From: Thermoplasmatota archaeon
Lineage (GTDB): Archaea; Thermoplasmatota; Thermoplasmata; Thermoplasmatales; Thermoplasmataceae
DNA length: 15,712 bases
NCBI GenBank assembly: GCA_023379355.1
Contig: JAMCUD010000033.1
Location: forward strand, 1-15,712
Reading direction: 5' to 3'
Shown: one piece after another, positions 6,373-12,682 of the stretch
Numbering within the stretch: position 1 is the first letter of the stretch
Layout: every line of letters starts with the position of its first letter
Notes under the pieces: model-generated
Seen by the model: only the letters and a program-made list of their open reading frames with translations
Told to the model about the DNA's origin: nothing
Database searches by the model: none
Made by a program: the position numbers and the translations under genes

Positions 6373-7687
6373 CTGATATTACCTCCAGAAGTTCCTCCAC
6401 ATCATGGGTTTCAATCGATCTTACGAACCTTATGAGTATATTTGAATTGGAATCCCCCATCACTCTTTTGCCCTTAATGATCAGATCATCCCACGAGTAG
6501 GGTTTATGAAAGTGTCCCTTTGGAACTTCAATTTCTCTCTCGATCATTCCTCCGTCCGTTTCCACCTTCATCTTGACAGGAAGATATTCTGGATACATTT
6601 TATTGAATTTTTCAGTAACAGTATACTTTGAAACATCTATCAATCTGAGGATTTCGGGGTCCCTAAGAAGGTGGTCCTCGTAAGAGTCCGGTCCAGGCGC
6701 CCCTTTGAGCAAGGTGTATGCAACTATATAGGGCATGCTGTGATCCGCTGTCTCTCTGGTTTTCGGCCTTAACTTTTCTGGATCTTTAATTATAATATCA
6801 TTGGCCACCTTGAAAGTCTCAACCTGAACGCTCCGTATTCTGCCTCTTACCTCCTCATGTATTGATTCCGCTGCTTCAGCGGCACTCATTGCATGGTATT
6901 CCACAGGATAATTTTTGATCATCGTTCGAAGTACAGCATCACTCCTTGGTTCCAATTTCATGGGGCCCGATACCTGTTTGAAGAATCCCATTTCACCAGA
7001 AAATTCAGGCGATGGCCCTGTAAAGCCCTTTGATGCAAGAAGGGCGCCAAAAACACTGTTTCTGCAGGCATTGGCAGTTGTTGCCCCCTTCCACATGCTC
7101 AATTCTCCAGCTCGCGTCTGCCTCATACTGATGCTGTTGTTCAGTGAAAGGCTAAGTGCATGTTCGAACTTTGAGCGATCCAGCTCGAGAAGCATTGCAA
7201 TACCTGCCGCACATGAAATGGAAATGTACGTAACATGATCCCATCCCCTGTCCCTGATGGATACCTCATCAGAGAGATTCGCCGCAATATCGTAGGAGAG
7301 ATTGGCAGCTCTCAGAAGGGTTTCTCCCTTGAGCCCAAGGCTTGAGGCCATGGCAATCAGTGGAGGTAGATTATCCGAAGGATGCATTGCCTCCTTTGAA
7401 AGATAGGTGTCGTTGTAATCCAGGTATCTGGTCATCGTGCCGTTGATGAATGCTGCAGTGTCCACCGGCACTTTCTCATGGCTGAAATAAATAGCGGAAT
7501 TCAGTACGCCGGATGACGGGGTGAGAGCCTTTCTAGCTACATTGACCGGAACTGCATTTCTGGCTCCGTAGGATGTGATTATGGAGTCTGCTATGCGTTT
7601 CTTCATTTCATCTCTCGATTTTTCAGAAAGCCCATTTTTTCTTAAATCTTCCATATGATTAAACAGAGGTTCTATGGCTCGATCCAT
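6353..7687 (-). CDS. prpD: 2-methylcitrate dehydratase (MmgE/PrpD family)
   Basis: Dehydrates 2-methylcitrate to 2-methyl-cis-aconitate without an Fe-S cluster. The 444 residues show the MmgE/PrpD pattern: an all-helical first domain with FINGTMTRYLDYNDTYLS (80-97) and HPSDNLPPLIAMASS (102-116), DHVTYISISCAAGIA, then the alpha/beta lid domain with a YPVEYHAMSAAEA segment. It is first in the operon. A TATA box about 23 bases before the ATG and the lack of a ribosome site predict a leaderless transcript for the whole prpD-prpB-prpC unit. No propionyl-CoA synthetase or aconitase lies in the window. The family also has cis-aconitate decarboxylases, but the operon supports PrpD. Confidence 0.9.
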   Translation of the reverse strand: MDRAIEPLFNHMEDLRKNGLSEKSRDEMKKRIADSIITSYGARNAVPVNVARKALTPSSGVLNSAIYFSHEKVPVDTAAFINGTMTRYLDYNDTYLSKEAMHPSDNLPPLIAMASSLGLKGETLLRAANLSYDIAANLSDEVSIRDRGWDHVTYISISCAAGIAMLLELDRSKFEHALSLSLNNSISMRQTRAGELSMWKGATTANACRNSVFGALLASKGFTGPSPEFSGEMGFFKQVSGPMKLEPRSDAVLRTMIKNYPVEYHAMSAAEAAESIHEEVRGRIRSVQVETFKVANDIIIKDPEKLRPKTRETADHSMPYIVAYTLLKGAPGPDSYEDHLLRDPEILRLIDVSKYTVTEKFNKMYPEYLPVKMKVETDGGMIEREIEVPKGHFHKPYSWDDLIIKGKRVMGDSNSNILIRFVRSIETHDVEELLEVISDVSFKR

Positions 7688-7705
7688 ATTCTACCATCAC
7701 TTGAA

Positions 7706-7715
7706 CATATATAAT
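7706..7715 (-). promoter_or_regulatory. TATA box of the prp operon
   Basis: On the minus strand this reads ATTATATATG, preceded by a purine-rich stretch that could be the BRE. The centre is about 23 bases from the prpD ATG (7687), so transcription should begin at or next to the start codon. Confidence 0.6.
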
Positions 7716-7866
7716 CTGGTCTCTGTTCTGAAGTAACTTTTCAACATTATCTATGGTTCAGGTAATACCATGCCAAACATGATTTATGTATCAAAAGTAC
7801 ATTTTTCATCAAATGCGTATATGAGCAATTTTTACAATGCGAAATCATTACTGCTGATGGGGAAAA

Positions 7867-7874
7867 TTTATATA
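7867..7874 (+). promoter_or_regulatory. TATA box for the small ORF / actin-like gene
   Basis: TTTATATA within AAAATTTATATATG is a good archaeal TATA box. Transcription would start near 7895-7898, about 10 bases before the ATG at 7908 and about 93 bases before the actin-like TTG start. The actin-like mRNA would therefore have a leader that includes the small reading frame. Confidence 0.6.
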
Positions 7875-7907
7875 TGTCCAAACTAATCAATGTGTTGCTT
7901 TTCTGCA

Positions 7908-7985
7908 ATGAAAACAGTAAAAGAAAAGGTGAAGGAAACTTTCTGTTTCATTACTGAGGAGAAGCATTCGATTCACGAGAGGTGA
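7908..7985 (+). CDS. Possible 25-residue leader peptide
   Basis: ATG 7908 to TGA 7985 encodes a charged peptide that begins MKTVKEKVKETFCF and ends HSIHER. I recognise no family. In its favour: it opens about 10 bases after the predicted transcription start, as near-leaderless genes do, and its last codons contain the GAGGTGA ribosome site of the actin-like gene, whose TTG starts 4 bases after this stop. Ribosomes finishing here could pass straight on to the actin-like start. Against it: it is very short, has no ribosome site of its own, and there is no evidence of conservation. A plain 5' leader would look the same. Confidence 0.35.
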   Translation: MKTVKEKVKETFCFITEEKHSIHER

Positions 7986-7989
7986 ATAA

Positions 7990-9071
7990 TTGATAGTATT
8001 GGGTGTAGACTTAGGATATGGAGATACAAAAGTTGTCGGGCCAGATAGTGGAAGGGCAAAGTTCCCTTCAAGATGGGCAGCTACTGAAGCGAAGAATTGG
8101 GGTATAGGCGGTTCGTCCACCATACTTACCATTAATGACAGTGAGCCATTCTTCTTCGGTGACGATGCAACCGGTTCCAGCGTAAGAGAACCGCAGGGAG
8201 ACGGGAGACTCTCAGATCCACCATACTTACCATTAATGACAGTGAGCCATTCTTCTTCGGTGACGATGCAACCGGTTCCAGCGTAAGAGAACCGCAGGGA
8301 GACGGGAGACTCTCAGATCCAGACTCACTGCCGCTGCTTGCCGGAGCTCTATGGATGAGCGGTGTCGGTAAAAATGGAAGCAGAGAAGAGATAATTCTCG
8401 GAAGCGGTACCCCCCTTGGTACGTTCGAGCATGAACTCAATGCTGCAAAGGAATCTCTGCAGGGAAAGGACTTTACCATAAAGTCCATAGCCGGAGAGAG
8501 CAGGCAGTTCTTCATAAGCAAACTGGTTATGAGGCCCCAGGGTGTCGGAGCAGCTCTTTACCTTCTGGACAAGGGGATGCTTAAAGCTCAGTACGGATAT
8601 GGAGTTGTTGTGGATATCGGTTCAAGAACTACAGATGTCCTTACTGTCAACCTGAAGAACATGGAACCTGTAGTAGAGATGTCCTTCAGTATTCAGGCTG
8701 GTGTTGGGGACCTTGTGTCTGGAGTTTCCAAAGCCATTGCCAAGGAAACAGGGTTCATAGTTCCGAATGATGTTGCGAGGGAGGCTATAAACCAGACAGT
8801 ATTGTTCAAGCAGAGAGAGGTGGGAGGCCCCGCAGTGTCTGAACCCATAATGGCCAGCCTTGCCAACAGGATACTGGATAAGCTGAGAGAGAACCTTAGG
8901 GAAGAACTTGACAGAATAACTGCTCTTATACCGGTAGGCGGAGGTTCAGTACTTATAGGAAACAGGCTTGAGAAACTTGCACCGGGCGCAATGGTAAAGA
9001 TCCCCAATGAGGACATTCAGTTCGCCAACGCACTTGGGTACAAGGATGCAGCCGCCAGATCATCCAAGTGA
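7990..9071 (+). pseudogene. Actin-like ATPase (ParM/Ta0583 family), frameshifted by a 101-bp tandem duplication
   Basis: Homologue of the Thermoplasma acidophilum actin-like protein Ta0583, a ParM-related filament-forming ATPase. TTG at 7990 follows GAGGTGA and gives MIVLGVDLGYGDTKVVGP, the phosphate-1 loop with the DxGYGDTK pattern. Later come VREPQGDGRL, LGSGTPLGTFE, MRPQGVGAALYLL, VVDIGSRTTDVL (phosphate 2) and ITALIPVGGGSVLIGNRLEKL (adenosine motif). As it stands the frame stops at 8284-8286 after 98 residues, and the rest is readable only from a later frame (first ATG at 8355). Removing one copy of the 101-base repeat joins the frames as GDGRLSDPDSLPLLAGALW and yields 326 residues, full family length with no other defect. 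The break is thus recent, reversible or artefactual. The gene is followed by a ribbon-helix-helix protein. Confidence 0.92.
8116..8321 (+). repeat. Perfect tandem duplication, unit 101 bp
   Basis: Bases 8116-8220 and 8217-8321 are identical over 105 bases at an offset of 101. The four shared bases TCCA (8217-8220) form the junction, and identity stops at once on both sides (8115 against 8216, 8221 against 8322). In the single-copy ancestor TCCA stood at both ends of the unit, so this is a duplication between 4-base direct repeats. As 101 is not a multiple of three, it shifts the actin-like frame. The absence of any difference between the copies means it is very young or not real. Confidence 0.97.
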
Positions 9072-9085
9072 TCTGGCAACTACAA

Positions 9086-9095
9086 TTTTTTATAT
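9086..9095 (+). promoter_or_regulatory. TATA box for the ribbon-helix-helix gene
   Basis: TTTTTTATAT lies 15 bases after the actin-like stop. Transcription would begin near 9115, about 30 bases before the ATG at 9145. The downstream gene can therefore have its own promoter as well as read-through from the actin-like gene. The six Ts may also weaken or end the upstream transcript. Confidence 0.5.
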
Positions 9096-9144
9096 GTATC
9101 ACCAATATGTGCGTCCTAATCGAATTTAGATCAGGATGACATAA

Positions 9145-9534
9145 ATGCCTGAGGATGAAACACCTGATGAAGATCAGGATTTGAATGAACCGGAAACTTA
9201 TTCAGTTAAGCTCACAAAGAGCGAATATATAGCTATAAGCCTGCTTCAGCAGCAGGGTGAGGAACTGAACGATACTATTATGAGGATCATTCAGGAAAAT
9301 ATGGAATACAGTGCAATGAAAGATGTTATTAACTCCATAAATGGAAGGATTTCTGATCTTTCCAAAAAGTATAAACTCTCACAATCCTCGATTATTAATT
9401 TCAAGTACGATGTTCAGGAAGGTTTGAGGATACCAGAAGAGCTGCGTACCTCCGATGAGAAGTCAAGGAAACCAGAGGCTCTAAAGCTCCAGCTTGAAAA
9501 GAAGTGGGCCGAGCTGGAAAAAAACAGGAAATAA
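9145..9534 (+). CDS. Ribbon-helix-helix protein, ParR-like candidate
   Basis: Small protein of 129 residues that I cannot assign to a named family by eye. Residues 1-17 are strongly acidic (nine Asp/Glu). Residues 18-56 fit a ribbon-helix-helix DNA-binding fold: strand TYSVKL, helix KSEYIAISLLQQQ, a turn at Gly38, and helix LNDTIMRIIQENMEYS, with the spacing seen in CopG/ParR-type proteins. The rest is helical and charged, ending in a Lys/Glu-rich tail that may form a coiled coil. GGATGA lies 5 bases before the ATG. Position directly after a ParM-type actin is what suggests a ParR-like adaptor that binds DNA with the N-terminal part and the filament with the C-terminal part. A repressor of the actin gene, or an unrelated regulator, fits equally on sequence alone. 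Confidence 0.75.
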   Translation: MPEDETPDEDQDLNEPETYSVKLTKSEYIAISLLQQQGEELNDTIMRIIQENMEYSAMKDVINSINGRISDLSKKYKLSQSSIINFKYDVQEGLRIPEELRTSDEKSRKPEALKLQLEKKWAELEKNRK

Positions 9535-9624
9535 TTGCATGATTTGCAGTTGAAAAACTCATTTTCGCTCTCAACGCCTTTTCTTTGTAAACTTGTAGGC
9601 CATGATAAGGGAACCTTGAAAAGG

Positions 9625-9632
9625 TTAAATAT
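9625..9632 (+). promoter_or_regulatory. Possible TATA box for the Zn-ribbon/EF-1beta genes
   Basis: TTAAATAT is the best TATA-like match in the 168-base gap 9535-9702. It would start transcription near 9655 and leave a leader of about 48 bases. The rest of the gap has T-rich stretches (such as CCTTTTCTTT near 9580) that could end the upstream transcript. I see no other gene there. Confidence 0.4.
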
Positions 9633-9702
9633 TCTTGAGAAATGTCAGGAAACTGGTCATTCGTTGAGTCAATGCTGATGATTACAGTCAAATGGTGAAT
9701 TA

Positions 9703-9870
9703 ATGAGATATAAGGAAAACTGTACCTCCTGCGGATTGGGACTTGTTGATCCAGGTTATTCTATTTTCGAATGCCCTCAATGCGGAGAGGAACTGATAGG
9801 AAGATGCAAAGATTGCAGAGAACATTCTACAAAGTACGTATGCGCTAAATGCTCTTTTACGGGACCGTGA
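9703..9870 (+). CDS. Small Zn-ribbon protein of the HVO_2753/COG2888 type
   Basis: Encodes 55 residues beginning MRYKENCTSC. Four CxxC knuckles are visible: Cys7/Cys10, Cys24/Cys27 (CPQCGEE), Cys35/Cys38 and Cys47/Cys50 (CAKCSFTGP), enough for two zinc sites. This size and layout match the archaeal Zn-ribbon family predicted to bind RNA and act in translation, which is typically encoded just before EF-1beta, as here. GGTGA lies 4 bases before the ATG. The stop is followed at once by the EF-1beta region, so the two genes should be co-transcribed and perhaps translationally coupled. The molecular function of the family is not settled. Confidence 0.85.
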   Translation: MRYKENCTSCGLGLVDPGYSIFECPQCGEELIGRCKDCREHSTKYVCAKCSFTGP

Positions 9871-9879
9871 GTGTTCAGC

Positions 9880-10146
9880 ATGGGAGATGTTGCCGTTGTC
9901 CTGAAAGTACTGCCGGAAGACGCTGAAATGGACATTGAAAAGATTAAATCAGCCGCAGAAAGAGAACTGAGTGGAAAATGCGTTCTGAATAAGTCAGAGG
10001 TTCAGGAGATCGCCTTTGGCCTCAAGTATGTCAGGCTTGAAGTCATCATTCCTGACGAAGAGGGCAAGATTGACCTGATAGAATCGATACTTTCAGGTAT
10101 CCAGGGTGTTGGTCAGGTAGATACAGAGGACATGACACTAGTCTGA
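9880..10146 (+). CDS. ef1b: Translation elongation factor EF-1beta
   Basis: Guanine-nucleotide exchange factor that reloads EF-1alpha with GTP. The 88 residues begin MGDVAVVLKVLPEDAEMDIEK, the standard archaeal EF-1beta opening, and continue with EIAFGLKYVRLEVIIPDEEG and the C-terminal LIESILSGIQGVGQVDTEDMTLV, which forms the exchange domain. I chose ATG 9880 because it gives the family length and N-terminus. A GTG at 9871, directly after the Zn-ribbon stop, is in frame and would add three residues. The glycosyltransferase gene follows after 4 bases. Confidence 0.93.
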   Translation: MGDVAVVLKVLPEDAEMDIEKIKSAAERELSGKCVLNKSEVQEIAFGLKYVRLEVIIPDEEGKIDLIESILSGIQGVGQVDTEDMTLV

Positions 10147-10150
10147 ACAC

Positions 10151-11239
10151 ATGATCCACATCGTTTTTGAACTACTACTGTTGTTTCTGATCTTTCTTGA
10201 TATTCTGATATTTATCGGCCTTCTTTACATCTCTTCTGTGAGGCAAAAACCCGTAAGTTTTACACCTGACACTGAAACTCCAACAATTGTAATCCTGCCT
10301 TGCAGGGGGATAGATTATGATATGGAACAGAATCTGACCTCGCTGAAGGATCAGGATCATAGAAATTTTGAAATTCTGGCTGTTGTGGATTCCGAAGAAG
10401 ATTCCGCTGTTGAATTGCTCAGAAGATTCAAAATAAAGTACATAATCTCCGAGAAAGGAACCGGAAGCGGGAAAGTATCTGCCATTTCAACCGCAATAAG
10501 GAAAGATTCAGGATTACACAGATATACTGTCATTGCAGATTCTGATATACTTGCGCCACGCAACTGGCTTTCAAGCCTGGTTTCGCCGCTTTCCAAATCT
10601 GAAAACGGGCTGTCTACGACATTCCCGTTTTTCAAGCCGGTTGGGGGATTCTGGTCGAAGGTAAAGATGGTATGGGGGTTCGTGGGGCTGGGTATGATGG
10701 AATCAACGATCACCAGGTTCGGTTGGGGTGGTTCACTTGCATTCCGTAATGATCTTCTTACTGAAGAAGACCTGAAATACTTCTCTTCCCATGTTTCCGA
10801 TGATATTGCACTGACAAAGATCTGCAAAAAGAAGGGCTTAAAAATTGCATATGTCCCTGAAGCACATCCCGAGGTTCTTTCACCGGATTCATTCAGCGCT
10901 TTTATGGAATGGTCCAACAGGCAGACTGCACTTTCAGTATCTTCCTCGAAAAATGTCATCAGATACGGTCTGCTTTTCTACGGTTCAACTATTTTTCTCT
11001 TCCTGACTTCCTTTGTGATTACCCTTGAAATCAATTATCTGTTCGGGTTTCTGTTTCTGCCCATTGTAGTGAATTCCGCAAGATCATCATACAGGGCGCC
11101 CGGACACAGGATTTCAGGATTCTTCATTCAGTTTTTGATTCCATTTATCTACCTTTCAAACCTTGTACATGGAGGAAGAATGAAGACTATATCTTGGAGG
11201 GGAAACAATTACGATCTAATGAAAGAATTCGATCCATGA
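10151..11239 (+). CDS. Membrane glycosyltransferase, family 2/21-like
   Basis: 362 residues, probably transferring a sugar from a nucleotide donor to a membrane lipid on the cytosolic face. An N-terminal membrane helix (about 4-27) precedes a GT-A domain: TIVILPCRG (45-53), FEILAVVDSEED, DSD at 130-132 (metal-binding D2 motif), GWGGSLAFRNDLL (191-203), VSDDIALTKICKKKGL with Asp217/Asp218 (D3), and EWSNRQ (253-258) in the place of the (Q/R)xxRW motif. Two or more membrane helices follow (about 268-325). This layout resembles ceramide glucosyltransferase and bacterial HpnI. The acceptor could be an archaeal lipid such as archaetidylinositol or a lipoglycan primer; this is inference. Co-transcription with EF-1beta looks accidental. 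Confidence 0.82.
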   Translation: MIHIVFELLLLFLIFLDILIFIGLLYISSVRQKPVSFTPDTETPTIVILPCRGIDYDMEQNLTSLKDQDHRNFEILAVVDSEEDSAVELLRRFKIKYIISEKGTGSGKVSAISTAIRKDSGLHRYTVIADSDILAPRNWLSSLVSPLSKSENGLSTTFPFFKPVGGFWSKVKMVWGFVGLGMMESTITRFGWGGSLAFRNDLLTEEDLKYFSSHVSDDIALTKICKKKGLKIAYVPEAHPEVLSPDSFSAFMEWSNRQTALSVSSSKNVIRYGLLFYGSTIFLFLTSFVITLEINYLFGFLFLPIVVNSARSSYRAPGHRISGFFIQFLIPFIYLSNLVHGGRMKTISWRGNNYDLMKEFDP

Positions 11240-11302
11240 GGTGTTCTTAATGCATCCGGTGCTCATGATCTTTTCTCAGACAAGGTCTCTGGAGATATAA
11301 TT

Positions 11303-11311
11303 ACTAAATAC
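11303..11311 (+). promoter_or_regulatory. Possible TATA box of glmM
   Basis: ACTAAATAC lies about 26 bases before the ATG at 11333, fitting a leaderless start; no ribosome site precedes that ATG. AGATATAATT at 11293-11302 is an alternative box that would give a leader of about 10 bases. The gap 11240-11332 holds nothing else I can support. Confidence 0.4.
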
Positions 11312-11332
11312 ATAACCGCAATATGTTCAAGT

Positions 11333-12682
11333 ATGGAAGTGAGGAAGAAGCTTTTCGGGACAAATGGAATCAGAGGGATTCCAAATGAATTTCTGACCAC
11401 CGAACTCGCAGTGAGAATGGGGCAGTCAATAGCTGAGGTTTTTAATCAGGGTCCAATTGTTATGGGAAAGGATACCAGAAGCTCCGGTGACATGATTTTT
11501 GCCGCTGTCTCTTCTGGAATTATGTCTGCGGGGCTTGATGTTATTGATCTCGGCATTCTTCCGACACCAGCTCTCCAGTATTATTGCAAGTCGCGAAAAC
11601 TATTCGGGGTCATAATAACCGCTTCACACAATCCTCCGGAATTCAATGGAATAAAGTGCATTGACAAGGATGGCACAGAGCTTGGGGACGAAAAGGAACT
11701 CCAGATTGAGAATGTTTATAATGGGGGTAAATTCAGGACAACTGGCTGGGATCAAATCGGAACACTCTCAAGGGATAGAACTGCCACTGATCTGTACATC
11801 AAAGGCATCTTGTCAATAATTGATGTCGCTTCCATAAGGAAAATGAAGTACCGTGTAGCTGTAGATTCAGGCAACGGTGCTTCCTATTTAACAACTCCGA
11901 CACTGCTGAGGTTGCTCGGGTGTGAGGTTGTTGAACTCAATACCTTCCCCGATGGGCATTTCACATCCAGGAGTTCTGAACCAAGGCCTGAAAACCTGGT
12001 CGATCTGCTGTCCCTGATGAAGACAAAGAGATTCAATCTTGGCATAGCCCATGATGGTGATGCAGACAGGGTAGTTTTCGTTGACGAAGATGGCAACTTC
12101 ATAGACGGGGACAGGTCACTGTCGCTTATAGTAAAGTTTCACGCCGGTAAGGGCGATGTTGTGGTCACTCCTGTGAGCAGTTCCGATGCTATGGATGAAC
12201 TTTCACGGATCAACGGATTCAGCCTGTTACGCACCAGGGTAGGGGCTCCCATTGTATCAAGGACTCTCATAGGAAGCCAGGGGAAGATTGGAGGGGAAGA
12301 AAATGGAGGGGTAATATTCGGCAGACATCAGTATTGCAGGGACGGTGCAATGACTGTGGGACTTATGCTGGACCTTATGGCAAAATCCAGAAAATCCCTG
12401 TCCAATCTCATATCTGGCCTGCCTCAGTTCTTCATGTGCAGATCGACGGTGCATTCCATGGACAGGTCTCCATCTGTCATTCTTGAAGAACTGGAGGCCA
12501 GGTTCAAAGGTTCCAGGATCGATAAAACAGATGGGCTTAAGATTTATTTTCCAGATGGCTGGGTTCTTGTAAGGGCATCAGGTACTGAGCCAATAATAAG
12601 AATATACGGTCAATCAAGGATCGAATCAAAGGCCAGAGAACTAAACATGAAGGTCTACGATCTTATGCAACCCCATTCATGA
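11333..12682 (+). CDS. glmM: Phosphoglucosamine mutase / phosphohexomutase
   Basis: Interconverts glucosamine-6- and -1-phosphate (or related hexose phosphates) on the way to UDP-N-acetylglucosamine. The 449 residues are full length for archaeal GlmM. All four active-site motifs are present: TASHNPPEFNGIK with phospho-Ser98, the metal loop DGDADR (241-246), the sugar-binding GGEENGG (320-326) and the phosphate-binding RASGTEPIIRIYG near the C-terminus. N-terminal LFGTNGIRG is typical. Archaeal members of this group often act on both glucosamine and mannose phosphates, so the substrate is not certain. The start is predicted to be leaderless. The 3' end overlaps the convergent CDP-alcohol phosphotransferase by 6 bases. 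Confidence 0.9.
   Translation: MEVRKKLFGTNGIRGIPNEFLTTELAVRMGQSIAEVFNQGPIVMGKDTRSSGDMIFAAVSSGIMSAGLDVIDLGILPTPALQYYCKSRKLFGVIITASHNPPEFNGIKCIDKDGTELGDEKELQIENVYNGGKFRTTGWDQIGTLSRDRTATDLYIKGILSIIDVASIRKMKYRVAVDSGNGASYLTTPTLLRLLGCEVVELNTFPDGHFTSRSSEPRPENLVDLLSLMKTKRFNLGIAHDGDADRVVFVDEDGNFIDGDRSLSLIVKFHAGKGDVVVTPVSSSDAMDELSRINGFSLLRTRVGAPIVSRTLIGSQGKIGGEENGGVIFGRHQYCRDGAMTVGLMLDLMAKSRKSLSNLISGLPQFFMCRSTVHSMDRSPSVILEELEARFKGSRIDKTDGLKIYFPDGWVLVRASGTEPIIRIYGQSRIESKARELNMKVYDLMQPHS
12677..12682. other. Palindromic double stop TCATGA
   Basis: The palindrome TCATGA reads Ser-stop on both strands, ending glmM (+) and the CDP-alcohol phosphotransferase (-) with the same six bases. The convergent operons have no intergenic space, so any terminator must lie within coding sequence. 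Confidence 0.95.

Larger units (their letters stand above)
7688..7989. other. Divergent intergenic region between prpD and the actin-like gene
   Basis: This 302-base AT-rich region holds the leftward prp promoter (7706-7715), the rightward TATA box (7867-7874) and a possible 25-codon reading frame (7908-7985). The middle (about 7716-7860) has no gene I can support. I looked for iterons of the kind found in parC centromeres. The only clean direct repeat I found is TCATTACTG at 7845-7853 and 7948-7956, too little to call a centromere. Confidence 0.5.

Noticed and set aside
7770..7886. 38-codon frame beginning MPNMIYVSK in the divergent intergenic region
   Set aside because: It has no clear promoter or ribosome site, resembles no family I know, and runs over the TATA box of the next gene.
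8217..8321. Programmed ribosomal frameshifting in the actin-like gene
   Set aside because: No slippery site stands out and the frame change is fully explained by the extra 101 bases; bypassing would have to skip a whole repeat unit.
11250..11300. 16-codon frame after the glycosyltransferase, with GAGGTG about 6 bases upstream
   Set aside because: Too short to support, and it runs into the probable glmM promoter; the ribosome-site match overlaps the previous stop and may be chance.
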